64,000 bases of DNA from Cristatella mucedo (Eukaryota > Bryozoa > Phylactolaemata > Cristatellidae), in the NCBI GenBank assembly GCA_009760855.2, contig WPIO01000032.1:3167001-3231000 (forward strand). The letters are read 5' to 3'. The translations under genes and the position numbers were made by a program. Below are positions 1-12,196 of the stretch, piece by piece; position 1 is the stretch's first letter, and the number at the start of each line of letters is the position of its first letter. The notes under the pieces were generated by a model. The model worked only from the letters and a program-made list of their open reading frames with translations. It was not told the origin of the DNA and made no database searches.

Positions 1-680
1 CAAACTTACCTATTCTTTTACTTACCTATTCTTTTACTTAACAGTTACAGCGATGTCCTTGAAGCAGTTGTAAGGAAAGGATGCTCAAGCAGCAACTGCT
101 TGAGCATCCTTTCCTTTTGACCCAGCCTCTTGCAATGGTAGGGCAGCAACAATGATTAAACTCGCAGAACCATTAATGGCCTCTTTGCCATCACTAAAAT
201 GGGATGCATTATCCTTGCAGCTGCTCTCGGCCAAGGTTTTGCAAACGCAAACATCCCTGTCAGACTCACTCATTCTATAGTTTATTTTAACCAAAGCAGA
301 TTGTAATTATGAATGACAAATGGTCTTGACATACGGCAATATTTTGCTCGACTCATGTCCGGCACATCCCTTTAGTCATGGCTACGGCCTCGACATTGAC
401 TAGCTGGTCCGGATTGCCATTTTCTTGCTTCTCTCTCAGTACGTGGATATTTAGCTTTAAAGTGCATTGCTTTCAATATATCCAGACCTTCTTGCAATGC
501 CATAAATAGCTGATCTGTGATGAGCAGAATTCTCATGTTGCTTGATTAAGGTGAATTTGAACGCGAGAATGCCTGCCGTCGAGTGGCCGCCATGAATCAT
601 CGTGCTGCTCAGTATATAACTGTTTGCCCTATGCTCTGAACGATCTTGACCGTGGTGCTGATTATATTAATCAAGGGGTG
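1..680. other. No recognisable gene
   Basis: The stretch opens with a 16-bp direct duplication (positions about 5-36, unit CTTACCTATTCTTTTA), followed by the 21-bp foldback. A minus-strand open frame (85-294) contains one arm of the foldback. It resembles no family I know. I see no splice-supported gene. Confidence 0.4.
72..116. repeat. Perfect 21-bp inverted repeat (short foldback)
   Basis: Positions 72-92 and 96-116 are exact reverse complements, separated by a 3-nt spacer (CAA). An RNA or single strand from here would form a 21-bp hairpin. The loop is shorter than in a normal microRNA precursor. A fold-back duplication or an assembly or amplification artefact is possible. Confidence 0.85.
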
Positions 681-840
681 CAGTGCATTACAAAAAGCCG
701 ACTAGCACCTGTTTACAGTGCGAGCCAGCGTTGTCTCTGGATTCAACGACTACCAGTCTTGACTTGTCCATTGATGAGGCTAAGAAGGTAGTCATTGTGC
801 TTTCTAAAGCTATTCTCAACATTAATGGTAGTACTGACCG

Positions 841-970
841 AAGCGACGAGCAGATCGATATAGGAAGCATCATTCTTGGACAAACAAACCTACCCTCCAA
901 ATGATGTTAGTATTGATTGAAGCAACGAGTAGATCGATATAAGGAGTGTCATTCTTGAACGAAAACCCAG
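841..970. repeat. Diverged tandem duplication, about 79-bp offset
   Basis: The 50 bases starting at 841 recur starting at 920, with about 80% identity by eye (shared core AGATCGATATA and TCATTCTTG). The first copy lies at the end of a 73-codon open frame (683-904) of unknown function. Confidence 0.6.
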
Positions 971-2500
971 CATGAGTTTGCCTTATGAAGCCACCAATGA
1001 TAGGCTAGCTCGTTCGTATTCTTGATTAGTGCCTTCCCACTGTCCATCTGACCAGGCATGTTGGATGCAGCATCTTAGTCCTGTGCATGGCAATCGGGTC
1101 ATATCAATATCAATCGGGCGACCTCAATTCAACTGCAGATTGACGATCGTGATGCACAGACTCGAAGAGCACCTGTCTGTCACCTGCCTCAAGCCAAAAA
1201 CTCACAGTAGTACATTGGTTTCGATTGTAGCAAAGTAGTTGACAATGGCTAGTGTCTTTTTTGCTTGTATTGAGCTTCTCATCTACCATTCATCTGGAGA
1301 AGGCATATCTTATTCATCACCAAGGTGATGCCGAGTGAGGTGGGCCGGAGGTCGGGTAATACCATCCTGTATGCCAGATATAGTCATAGTGGCGTTTGCG
1401 AAGCCTTTTTGAGCTTGTAAGTGGCCAATGCGACGTCCCTGTGCACTCGAGCTCAAGAATCTGCCTCGTTTTCAGCACATCACAGCCTCGGCAAGCAAAT
1501 TCCTCCTCATCAGAAATCCAGGAACGTCATCATTGCCTGCCAATTGAGTTTGATTTTCAGCAATCTCTTCGGCTGTCAGCTTCTTGAAGGAATTACTTCC
1601 CTGTTGCGATATGAGCCGAAATATTCATAAAAGACCATGGCTGTAAATACCACCCTGTTTTGGGGAGAGCTATCTCTGCCTGGACCTTCGAGAAGGTTTC
1701 AGTCGTTGAGTATCACCTGCTTCCATTTGCTGAACCCTGGTTGATGACTTTGACCATATCAAAAGCAGCAAAGCCATGGGAAGGAAAGAGGAAGCATGGG
1801 AAAATTTAGACCCACTCAGCTTTGAAGAAGAAGTCCAACCAATCATTTTTCTTAGAGAATCTGGCTAAGGGTGACCGGCTACATTACAAAAAGATTGGCT
1901 GTGTTCATGATGCCATTATGATGCATGCAGAGGTAGAACAAAGTGGCTCTGCGGCAGGTGTGAACAATGAATATCCAACACAGTTTTCTAGTTGTAGACC
2001 GCTTTTGAAGGCCGTGATACAATCATAGCTGCTGTTGTCACGCACTCCTAACGGCAGTCACCCTGCATGTTGTCTATATGGCAGTGTTTCAGCTCGTGGT
2101 TCAGCAGTTTTGTTACTGGCACAGAACCATGCAATATTATCAGGAGCAATTTCGACACCCTTTAAGAAGATAGATATCAACCTATCCTGAGGCACATTCG
2201 TCTTTACTCTGATTTGATTCTGTGGGAGAATCACGATAGGAAGATTTGATTCCCTAAATGCAGTCATGATTGGTCAGTCCACCAGTCAGTACTGTTTGCT
2301 GCAGTAGCAGTTGGCCAACTCATATAAGTGTCTGCTTAAAAAATAGTTGTGGAATCATCGCTGTTAAGGCGCTTGTGTGAAACGCTTAGATAGCTCAAGA
2401 TGCGATATTTTCTTATTGATTATATTTTTAAGTTGCTTTAAAGTCTCTGTTCTGGCTGACTGAAAGTCAGTACCAGTTGCCCAGATACCATGCCCTCTTA
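971..2500. other. No gene recognised
   Basis: Only short open frames occur on either strand, none with a recognisable motif or with convincing paired splice sites. No LINE or SINE signature was seen. Confidence 0.4.
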
Positions 2501-2506
2501 TTAGGT

Positions 2507-2553
2507 ATCCAGGGTAAGGCACTGGGTAAGGGTAAGGCACTGGGTAAGGCACT
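2507..2553. repeat. Short GGTAAGGCACTG minisatellite
   Basis: About four imperfect copies of GGTAAGGCACTG lie in a row. The open frames across it (Pro/Tyr-rich on minus, Gly/Lys-rich on plus) are a by-product of the repeat. Confidence 0.7.
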
Positions 2554-2559
2554 CCCGGA

Positions 2560-4225
2560 AGTTGTCAACTCTATGAATCAGAACATACATGTTTTTAAAA
2601 GAACGGGAACCCGCAAAAACCCATACCAATATCCGTATCAGACTGCCCCTGCGCCAGCTCTTTTCGGCCAGATATGGGGACGGTCCACATCGCTATGGTG
2701 GAAATACCCCCTTCCCACCCCCTGGCCCAGCTGCTGGGCACAGTTCTAACATACGTGTACACAAAAAAGTAGCACGATGTGACCATACACGATTCATTTA
2801 CTGAAACTGTGCAAGGGTAAATGTTTCAGGTCCAACTACAAAAAATTAAAATATTTTGGTCCAGTAGACAGTATGCTCAATGGTGCATGTTTGGTAGGCT
2901 TGTGGCTTCATTCGTGGCAGGTTGCCAGATTGTCATTCGCAAGGCACGTCTCTTTTCAAGCCAACTCAGAGAAAGCAAATATATTTGTATCTCAATGTTA
3001 ACAATATTAAAATTAATTCTTTCTAATGTATATTACCCTAACAAAACCAAAACTTAACCATGCACATTAAAACTCCTAGAACAGGAGCACTAAAATCTAA
3101 ACTAAGCTACACTAAACTAGAGTCTGGGAGAAAACGATGTATCACACTTGGGCTAACATACAAAAGCATCATAGAATCGTGCTCAGAAAACCATGCTAAA
3201 GCACACAGGAAGGCTCTCATGACTACTGGCTCTTGTGCCTTCCCCTCCCCAGGTTAGTAACATGCAATGAATAATGCTCATGTGAGCACTTCAACCATAG
3301 GAGAAAATGGAAAAGTTCACCGGCATAGTATAAGCAACCTTATCGCACTTGAATGGCAAAGCACACACACAGTTTTGTAAAACACAAGCACGCGTGAGCG
3401 TTCAAAGGACAGTAAAATTGAACTGAGTAAAGGCTTCGAGGAAGCATTAGGATTTGTAGTTCTTTTTTAGTTTGATTAAATCTGTATATCGGACGATGTC
3501 AGTCGCTAGTGAGTTCCTAGGAGCATATCACCTGAAGGTCTCCAACATATTTAGGTTAGTAATCCCCGCACACAATCAACCAGAGTCGTGAAAAGGGAGT
3601 AGTACAAAGGTTAGACAGTGTTCGTTTGACTGACAGACGTCAGGAAGCTAGTATGTCTGAGATTAGCTGACTTAGAAATGATTATAGTGCGTGCTACTGG
3701 AAGGATGATTTTAGGTTTATCGTAAAATTATAGCTCAGACGATGATTTGATCAATATCTTGCAAGTGACAAGTCGGTATTTTTGGCAGGCGAGGTTTTTC
3801 TCAGTTTGTTACACTCGTGAATCGTATCGTGTACTACCCTGAATTCATCTAGAGACGACGACACCGCGAGCTAAGCAAGAGCGGCCACTGCTGACCTGTG
3901 AGAGCATCGGCCACCACGAAGGTTTCGTCTGGTTTCCGATGCATGAGAAAATCGAATTTACTGAGTTCACGAGCAAGCGCCGATAGCTACCCTAGGCTCT
4001 GCCAACAGATTCTTACTTTGACAAAGCTATTCGTAAGCCTCTTCCGTGTGTGAAAAGATTAATTCGATCAGATAATGCAGGTAGTTCTTTGTAGACTCAG
4101 TTAACCACTCTAATTCATTTTCTAAAGTTGACTCTTGCCAGCTCAGTTTTCCTTTCACTTTTCCTTTTCGACGAAGGCTGCACTAGCTTTCATTGTTTAT
4201 CTGCTCAAGCATGAAGCCACCGACC
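2560..4225. other. No gene recognised
   Basis: AT-rich sequence with short open frames only (for example 2477-2749 and 2821-3057 on plus). Nothing matches a known domain or the repeat families found elsewhere in the window. Confidence 0.4.
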
Positions 4226-5210
4226 GCAGATGAGGCTGCCTTGCCGATATTCGATCCTGGATGTCGGAAAACTTCCTGAAATTAAATGACGATAAAACCC
4301 AACTGCTTCTCATAGGACACCCTAAGCGTGTGGCTGGATTAAAAGGCTTTGCTGTTCTAATAGGCGATGCTATTGTGCGACCTTCACCACGTGCTCGGAA
4401 TCTAGGTGTCGTGTTCGACAGCTGCCTCAAGTTCAAAAGCTTCATTCAGAAGACTGCCTCTACAGCTAGCCATCACATCCGATCCCTATCCAAGATTAGA
4501 AGCTGTCTCCCACAGTGGCTTGTAAAAAATGTAACTAGCTCTTTACTTCTGTCTCGGCTTGATTATTGTAATTCCCTTTTGGCTGGGCTACCAAAAAAAG
4601 CTATTATGCCACTACAGCTGACTATGAATATGGCTGCAAGGCTGGTCTTTAAGTCCCAGTGGTTTGAGCACGTGTCACCTTTGCTGGAAGAGCTAGGATG
4701 GTTGCCGGTTGAGCAAAGGATACGGAGCAAAGTTCTTACGCTGACCAACAAGGCCCGCCACGGCTTGGCTCCTTCATACCTAGCTGAACTGCTACATCAG
4801 TTTCAGCCTGTTCGCGCCCTCATGTCCTGTGTGGACAATAAATTAGCTGTCCCATTCCTCCGCTTAAAGACAGTTGGCGACAGAAGCTTTAGCTCTGCAG
4901 GTCCTAGACTGTGGAACTCGCTTCCACAATTCTTACGCAACGACATCTACTCTCCAACTGCCTACTATGGCACATCTTTTTCAGCGGTCCTGAACTGCTA
5001 CTTCTATGCTACTCACTACCTCAACCGCTCTGCTGACTCTGCTATGCTTCCCACTTTCTCTTTGTTGCGTGAGACGAAGTCTGTTGGCTACCGAATGGGT
5101 ACCGAAAGCCGCTTAGGCTGTGATTTCGCTATACAAAACTCTCCTGCGTAACGCCCACATGGTCTTTATGACTTTGTGGAGTTACTGATGGAGATACATT
5201 ACATTACATT
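4225..5210 (+). mobile_element. LINE-A copy 1: 3' end of a CR1/L2-type non-LTR retrotransposon
   Basis: A 5'-truncated copy that keeps the C-terminal reverse transcriptase thumb region and the 3' UTR. The UTR ends in a GGAGATACATTACATTACATT tract, the terminus shared by the LINE-A copies at 33.0 kb and 52.4 kb (minus strand); the 36.5-kb copy keeps only a degenerate version of it. The frame carries the C-terminal hallmarks of the CR1/L2 clades: a WMSENFLKLNDDKT block, SRLDYCNSLLAGLPKK, GWLPV and RLWNSLP. It is the best preserved LINE-A fragment in the window. Confidence 0.9.
4234..5151 (+). pseudogene. LINE-A reverse transcriptase, C-terminal fragment
   Basis: An open frame of about 305 codons with no internal stop. 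It starts inside the palm/thumb region, after the catalytic FADD-type box, so it cannot be an active polymerase. In order it shows the WMSENFLKLNDDKT block, LGVVFDSCLKFK, SRLDYCNSLLAGLPKK (about a third of the way in), a GWLPVEQRI motif, GLAPSYLAELL and GPRLWNSLPQFL. Full-length CR1/L2 ORF2 proteins are about 900-1000 residues with an N-terminal endonuclease, so two thirds is missing. The copy at 35.5-36.3 kb is clearly the same family but has more breaks. There is no promoter and no sign of host domestication. Confidence 0.9.
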
Positions 5211-5214
5211 CCCA

Positions 5215-6350
5215 CAAAAACACAGAATTCATACCGAGGAGTGGTAGCTGAAGCTAATAATTACTCATCAATCTACTCTCCAGCTTCTCGAAAGCATACC
5301 AGCACTCTTCAATCCGACCAAAAAACAGGCAGCTGCCCTTAAAGAACTGCTGGTGGTACGGGCAGTACCCCTTTCTGATATGAATTTCCTGTAGGTTTTT
5401 AGATGACTAATGCAGCAGCCACGACAGTCACATGTCCATGGTAATTTCAGGTTCCACAGCACGGAGTTTCCTCTATACAAGCCGTAATTCAACGAAAATC
5501 TGAAGGGTTGCCCAGTAGTTTATAGTCAGTTTCTCCCAAAAGTTACATAACTAACTTTAGACACGCAAGACGGTCTTGCCATTTCTCGTAAAAGGTGTTC
5601 AATCCATGCCTGGTTAATCTCTCGATATCCATTGTCTAGACTGATCTGTAATGGCTCTCTGAAAGGTACTGGTAGCTAGGCCAGAAGGCAATCAGCAGTA
5701 TTGATTGTGCATGCTGTGAAGCTTCAAGGGAAGTTTTGTCTCAGTCTTGGGACAATAATTCGTTGATAATCTGAGACCATTCTTAATATACAAGATATCT
5801 TGATATGTTAGGTCCATACAACTTCTCTGTCATAAATGTTAAACGCATTGTATCATAGTAATGAAGACATCAGTTAATGGCACCATAAGAGAGATACATC
5901 TCTTTCGAGGGAGCTTTGAGACCAGTTAGTGATAATATATGCACTGCTAACATGCATAAGCAAGCAAAAAAATTCACTCAGACCCAGGAAATGCCATGAG
6001 GTAGATGTGCATTTTAGCTTCTTTGTTGGGGTTTTCAAATTAGCAATGTCATGACGTCAGTCGGAAGTGTGTTATGGGCATTGAAATCGTGCGAACTAAA
6101 TGCATCGTCTCAAAAGGAGTTGGGTTTTGTTGGAGTCACAGCTAAGCACTTGAGTCAGAAGAACAGGCATGATGCTTGAGCAATGCCTGGCCTGAATTGG
6201 GTTGTTCAGATAGGTAAGATGGAGCAAGTAAATAGATAGACCTAAATTGTGAGAGAACAAATCTTAAAGTTGATGCAAATCATGATGGGAAGTCAGGGCA
6301 AATCAGTTGAATTATGAATACAATATATCAATTGTATATAAATATCAATA
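5215..6350. other. No gene recognised
   Basis: Intergenic-looking sequence with short frames. No known repeat family of the window is evident here. Confidence 0.4.
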
Positions 6351-6354
6351 AAAA

Positions 6355-6421
6355 TAAATAAATAAATATATATATATATATATATATACAATTTGAATTA
6401 TGAATACGATGTATCAATTGC

Positions 6422-6470
<49 letters not shown>
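6355..6470. repeat. TA and GA microsatellites
   Basis: An (AATA)/(TA)n tract at about 6355-6388, a second (TA)n at about 6423-6441, and a (GA)n run at about 6442-6470. The sequence between them repeats a GAATTATGAATACRATRTATCAATTG segment seen just upstream at about 6310-6335. Confidence 0.85.
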
Positions 6471-6474
<4 letters not shown>

Positions 6475-6661
6475 TTTAAAATAAAGACTTGCAACTTAAG
6501 AATAAAGAACTTACAAGCAAAATACTGATTCCAAAGCCAAGCTGGACTGTGCATTCCTCGTGAGTCAATATACCTCTATGATTCCGCTTTTGGGTCTTCC
6601 TGCTTTGCCTAGTAATATAGTACTTCGAGGTGGTGAAAAACTCGACAGCCAGGCATGTGGC

Positions 6662-6846
6662 CCGTGATGGCACACTAGGTAAGGCGGTTGCTTTCACGAC
6701 CTCGGTCCCGAGGTCGTGGGTTCGATTCCTGCGGTGGGCGATCCTTTATCGTCACTGCAAGCAGTGGTGATAGCCGTAAAAGGTTCTTCTGTCGCTATAC
6801 AAAAAGAGGCTGTTTAATCAGCTAGGATTTGTTTATTTATTTATTC
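6662..6846 (+). mobile_element. SINE-1 copy, near full length
   Basis: A tRNA-derived SINE. It has an A-box-like TGGCACACTAGG near the 5' end and a perfect B box (GGTTCGATTCC, about 6719-6729). The body contains three short hairpins, and the 3' end is a (TTTA)n tail. By eye it is about 96% identical to the copy at 62.02 kb, so the family was recently mobile. The first base or two may be truncated. Confidence 0.85.
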
Positions 6847-6849
6847 ATG

Positions 6850-7850
6850 TCTTTCGAGAACTTAGCAGATGCCACATAACACCAGATCTATCTGATCTGC
6901 ATGGCCTCCCCCATCAAACAGCTTGTTAACTTAAAAGCTGTATTAATCATCTATAGAACCCTTATGTTTTCTAGCTCCGGCCTGCTTATAGTAAACACTT
7001 CCTAATCATGCCGCTTATCGTACCACCTACTCTTTTTATGATTATTGAGTGGTTGACCTCTAGCTATCTTCAAATCCGTGGAGTCCATGGCTTCACTTCA
7101 TTACCATGTCTAATGGTTGATCTCATAATTGACATGTAGTGACAATATCCACTGACTTGATGGCATAAAAGAAGAACCTAAAAACCTAACAGTTAGTCAG
7201 TGAACTGTCCAGTCTGTGCTTTTGTAATAGAAACCTGTGCACCCAGTGACTAAGGTCAGGATCGATATAGTACAGTTAGACCATTGCTTAACAAGTGGCA
7301 AGCTTTTGATGTTGAATCAATAGATGTCTGCAGTGATTTTTGATTCACCAGGAATCTGAGTTATGGAGCCAGCAATGCGATCTTCGTGACTGTCTGCTAC
7401 TTCCTGCTACTTCCTGAGTTACCTGGCACAGGTTGGGTGCAGGTTGGTCACTGGTCGGCATTCTTGCCGAGGGCAGAGGTCCGCTCTTGTCAAGCCCAGT
7501 GCATCAGCCCACACCTACTCCCTGCATGGTTCCTGGACTCGACCCTTACAGGCACCTCTGGGTGCAGTTTCCTATTGCACTCTTCTCTTCTCTCGGGCTT
7601 TGGCATACTCATTGGTGCACTTTAGACCTATCCAGGCACGGCTCAAACTCTTCTCCAAGCAATGTTGTTAATCATTGCATCAGCATCTACCACCTGTGTG
7701 GCTGACAGTGCTGCCTCAGCTATGCAGGCTCCGGCTAGTCTACTTTTGCCTTAGCCTAATAGCATCGCCGAGAGTCGTGTGTCAGAACCTGTATTCGCAG
7801 ATAGGCCCCATCCTGTTGCTGCTTTTGTGAAGCCAGTTTAGAAGTTCCAG
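6850..7850. other. GC-richer stretch with overlapping short frames
   Basis: At 7386-7705 all three plus frames stay open for 75-90 codons, and the sequence is GC-richer than its surroundings. None resembles a known protein, and no coherent acceptor/donor pair was found. It could be a decayed exon or an old repeat. Confidence 0.3.
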
Positions 7851-7858
7851 AAGTCGGG

Positions 7859-7862
<4 letters not shown>

Positions 7863-7889
<27 letters not shown>
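7863..7889. repeat. (CTG)9 trinucleotide repeat
   Basis: A run of CTG triplets encodes poly-Ala, poly-Leu or poly-Ser depending on frame and strand, so the frames around it are not independent evidence of a gene. Confidence 0.85.
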
Positions 7890-8129
7890 GGCTGCTCGTC
7901 TCTCTAGGCAGACTCTGCCACTCCAGAAACCGCAGGTTGCTGGCTGCATGCTGCAGCTTTTTAGAGACGTCACAATCTACAGCAACAAGCAAAGGCATGG
8001 TGGCACCAAAAAATGTGGCTGGAAACACGCAAGTAAGCTTGCACCTTTAAGGTGCAGCAAAGCACCTAGCCTATTTCTACTGTCGGCAAGGCATCCCTCG
8101 TGGCGATCGTGATGACGGAGCAGGTGATA

Positions 8130-9480
8130 AAGTTGAACTGCGACCTAAGGAGATATGGCAGCTACAACGTTGCATCATACATCACTGCTATATGGTCTAA
8201 TCCAGCTAATGTTGCAATCAATATGACATGAACTAGTTTATTGATTTGCCTACACATTCATGCCACTGCCGTGTCCAGACGTAATAGCAACAATGCGGTT
8301 ACCGATTATTAGGTCTGCTTTTCTGAGCTTGTGCTTCCTAGACTAAGAAAGTTCAACGTCCGTGGTAAGCCAATAAACTGGGTATCTCAATGAGGTCCTA
8401 TCACCATGAACTGCAGAGGATTGTTCACTTATATCCCCCCCCTGTTGCAAACCCAGTGCTTATGACTGCAGTAATATTTCCTTCGTGGGACCAGTAGCAG
8501 TGAACCCTAAAGGCTATCGTAGTCACTTGAAGTAGTCAATAAAGTATCCCCCACTTTAGGACTCTGACCCACGACATAGGTCGTGAAAAGCCAGCATAAT
8601 TCAACTGATTATGACATAGCTTAGGTTTAGCGACCTAACCCTAGTTATGGCATTACTAATTAGTACCCACTACGATTCAGGAACCATAAATGATATCTTG
8701 AAAAATCATAATCCGGCTGATGTAAAACAAAACGTTTGAGTAAGCCATCGGTCGAAGGACGAAACTCAAAGAACGTTGGCTAGGATCGTGTTGTAGTTTG
8801 GGTAGCAACATGTTGTAGCAATTCAGTGAGGAGAGGTAATTGTTTGCTGTTGACATCAAAGAGGACATCTACTATAGAGGGAATCAGATGCAAATGTGGT
8901 TAAAAGTTAAGCATACGGTAGTAGAAAGAGGAGCTGATTACATACAATTACCGGATAATATCTGACCTGGAGCAAGGCCTTCGTTGTAAAAAGAACTATG
9001 CACAAAAAATTTCAAAATACATAATAATTGAGGAAAATGACCAAAATATAGCACATCTTGTCAGGTTAGTTGTCAATTTTGTAAATCGTAGAATTTACGA
9101 AAATAATGATTTCTGGAACACGGTATCCAACTGAATTGTAAAAAAGTCTTATTTTAAACAAGTCTTTAGACCGATGAGTAATGGATTGACTCTCAAAATA
9201 GCAGCTAGTTGTTTGAGGAACTCAGTATTTTAAGGATTGCTTGAGGGTACAGCCGAGTCTTGAAATGAAGCTAGGACTTGATGACGATGGCTAGTACAAA
9301 CCCAGCTCGAAGGAGTCGTTGGTACAGTGTCACAAACATTCTCTAGGTTTATAGCTGAGGAGTAATTAGTCATGCAATACTCTTGATGCATGTATTAGAA
9401 AATTCTACATTGCCATAGTCGATTATGATGCAAATGGCCATTTCATCTAGTTCATGTCTCATTGGGGCAAAATTACAAAG
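8130..9480. other. No gene recognised
   Basis: AT-rich sequence. Only short frames, no repeat family signature. Confidence 0.4.
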
Positions 9481-9554
9481 CTGCCTAGATAATTATCTTT
9501 GGGAATGCTGGGCAACTAGTAGGGGCAGGCATTGAGCAACAGGAAAGGGTCCCA

Positions 9555-9690
9555 GACGATGCTGTGTGCTGCTGCCATGTGCTGCAGCTGTATGTTGCTG
9601 CTGCTGTGAGCCACTGTACTGCTGTTGTGTGCTGCTGTGGTGTGCTGCCACTGCCTGCTGCTGCAGTCTGCTCCTGAGCTGCTGCTAGGC
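9555..9690. repeat. Imperfect CTG/GTGCTGC-rich tract
   Basis: About 130 bp of interrupted CTG and GTGCTGC units. On the minus strand they read as an Ala/Gln/Thr-rich frame. This is the second such tract within 2 kb of the (CTG)9 run. Confidence 0.75.
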
Positions 9691-9726
9691 GTTTCACTAG
9701 TTACCTGGTTCTATTGCAGCTAGGAA

Positions 9727-10564
9727 CACCTTGAATACCAGAGCATTAACAAGCTCAGCATTGCAAATGGAGCTTTGGCTGACAGAATGCTCATTATTCA
9801 AAGGGTCCAGCAGAGCTGGTCATGCATCAACGATCTAGCTACACTCTGGCCGCAGGCAGATTGCATGCTATGCACGCATGCTGGCACTGTGTCGGTTTGT
9901 CAGCCTCTCCTCCAGGCTATGAATAGTTGATCAACTACGTTAGCTGCCAGTTCAATTTTCGAGCTGCGAGACTTCGTGAGATTGAGGCAGCAGTGATTAG
10001 AAGTCAGTCGGAAGGAATTGAACAGAGCCGGATGAGCACCCAAGTCCAGCTGTCTCTACCGGTTTATTCGACAGTACTGTTTGTTAGCCTGGGCGTATGC
10101 CTAGGTCACTTGCCTGATTTTAGAGCAGGACTGAGACAGTAATGCACTCACTGATTGTTTGTGTATTTCCATATCCCGTTTAGCTCCTACTGAGTCTTCC
10201 TATGTGTATCACCCGTTTTTCTCCAGCCCTGGTACTTGAACAATCTTTGAGTTACTCTGTGTGTGAGCAACATATGTAGGGAAGTCTCATTAATGTGGAG
10301 CTGGTCAGCAGCCTCAAGTTGTCAGTGCTTGATGCTGCTAGCAGCCGCTTTCATGCAAGAACCGTATATTTGCCATCGTTAGCAGCTTGAGCAGCAGCTT
10401 CTTGACCGATCTCTGTCGGAGGGAGTAGAAAAGGAGTTCTCACCTTATTGCACTGTAGTATTTACTGACCAGACATCAGCAATTAAGTGGGAACATTATA
10501 ATGTCTTAGCTAGCCCAAGCACTAGAGCCAGAAAACTTTCATTGGAACAAGCAGCATCTGCAAG
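9727..10564 (+). pseudogene. Possible decayed coding sequence, family unknown
   Basis: Three frames look protein-like but do not join. The first (about 9728-9928) reads through a helical segment with motifs ADRMLIIQRVQQSW and ADCMLCTHAG. The second (9927-10142) carries RLREIEAAVIRSQSEGIEQ. The third (10383-10564) follows an AG and ends at a good donor (AAG then GTAAGA); it carries LEQQLLDRSLSEGVEKE and FTDQTSAIKW. The second and third share a [S]xSEG[IV]E segment, hinting at internal repetition. The FTDQ...W segment is faintly like an LTR-retrotransposon RNase H. I cannot name it. Confidence 0.25.
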
Positions 10565-10569
10565 GTAAG

Positions 10570-12120
10570 ACAAGACTATGACAGCCATTTCTCACTGGAC
10601 GCCTAGTCAAATCCCATCATGACCTGGATCACCGACACTGTTCAAAACAGCTCGTGAAAGGGTTAGGGTAGGGTAACATTCTATGCCGGCAAACCAGCGA
10701 ATCAGGTCACAGTCTGTAAATGATGTAGCTGGGGGCCGGGTGAATAGAGATGTTCTGCTTGTATGCACACTTGCAATGGCTGTGTGGCCAGCCTATTCTT
10801 GTCTGGGTGGCAGCTACTGAATTAATCAGCAGCCTGCCAGAAGCATCAGTTATCAGTCAGATCTGGCTTTTCTTACCTGGCCTAGAGTGAACTCCGATTG
10901 GAAGGAAATGACAGTCATATTTCATGGGCAGCTTCAGCTTTTCTGACTCAGCAGTGTGGATTACCTTGCACCCTTCTCACGGTTACTGCTCATCTGCTCG
11001 ACAGCAGCCTGGCCACTGCTCCTAGTGCTTGTGGGCTCACTTGCAGTACTAACATTTCGGCCACGATAACTGCTCTGCACTCTTTCAGACTGCTCATGTA
11101 TTGTCTATATTCCACATAGACCTGTCACTACAAAAAAGTGCAGGGGGCTACACCTAGCTGCCTTCATGTATTGCTGATATTCGCACTTGGATGCAAAATA
11201 CTCACTCAAATTGAATGGCGACAGAAACAGCTGATTAGTTATGGGAAAAGCGCAGTGCTACTAAGAAATTGGAAAACCTACCTCTCAAAATGGGCTCGGC
11301 TATCATGTCTCCTGCAGAATCTGCATGAACATTTCTCTTGCAGCAACCTGCACAGCTCTTGGATCGACAGAGATTTTTTCTTGGGGTGCTTTTGTTAAAC
11401 GACATAATATTACGTGCATGTAACTGCTACTCTGTGGGGGTGTGTCCCCCCCCCCCCCCCGCAGCTCTAGCACAGGTGCTGCTTACTACAACTTTCTAAA
11501 CAGTATTCCTATGAAACAAGGTGCTGGCACATCAGGATCCAGGCTTCGTTTGAAATTCAAAAATTTCCTAGTGCCTGCTGCTGGCTGCTAAAACCTGCTA
11601 GCGGTCTTCAGCAGCTAAATAGATGAGGCTACTGCACTAGTACCGGTCATTTGGCTTTGCAATATACTCAAGTGCCATATTACGTATGTAAGTTTTGATA
11701 CATTTTTTGTTGTATCCAGGTGCCAAACCCATTACACACTGCACAGCTCCTCCAAGTTAGTCATAGATTGTATGTGGTTTCTGCTGAAAAACTCCCGACA
11801 TTTAATGGATGAAGCCTGAGTAAATTCATTTGCTACAATGAAGAAATTATGTCCTTGTCCATAGCTATGTTTACAGCAAGCTAATATGTAACATGTCGAG
11901 TTGGCCGGGATGTTTTAGAAAAACTGTCTACCTTTTTTCTACCTGTAGTGACACTATCCGCGCTGAGTAGCGATGTCTAAGTAACGAATAACGCCGAAAG
12001 CATCCAATCCAGAATCATTTTTTGCCTGTAGGAGAGGTCAGGGAGGCCATGGCAGCCTACCTAAAACCCTAGTAAGTCCCACATAGTGTGATTCTTACTC
12101 GATATTCATAGATTAAATCT
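10570..12120. other. No gene recognised; poly-C run
   Basis: Contains a run of 13 Cs ending near 11460. Frames at 10898-11119 and 11138-11398 on plus are unremarkable. No exon with paired splice sites was found. Confidence 0.4.
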
Positions 12121-12131
12121 TTAGCGTACGC

Positions 12132-12169
12132 CGATCAGATACGTGCATCGTGATACGATCAGATACGTG
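12132..12169. promoter_or_regulatory. Direct repeat upstream of the EF-hand gene
   Basis: CGATCAGATACGTG occurs at 12132-12145 and again at 12156-12169, exactly 24 bp apart (about two helical turns). It lies about 290-330 bp upstream of the start codon. It could be a paired factor-binding site; function is inferred only from position and spacing. Confidence 0.4.
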
Positions 12170-12196
12170 ATCACAACGTACGATATGCATACGCTG

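Noticed and set aside
2364-2749. Pro/Tyr-rich and Gly/Lys-rich frames
   Set aside because: They follow from the GGTAAGGCACTG minisatellite and have no splice or domain support.
10655-10672. Telomere-like GGGTTAGGGTAGGG
   Set aside because: Only about two units; too short to indicate a telomeric insertion.
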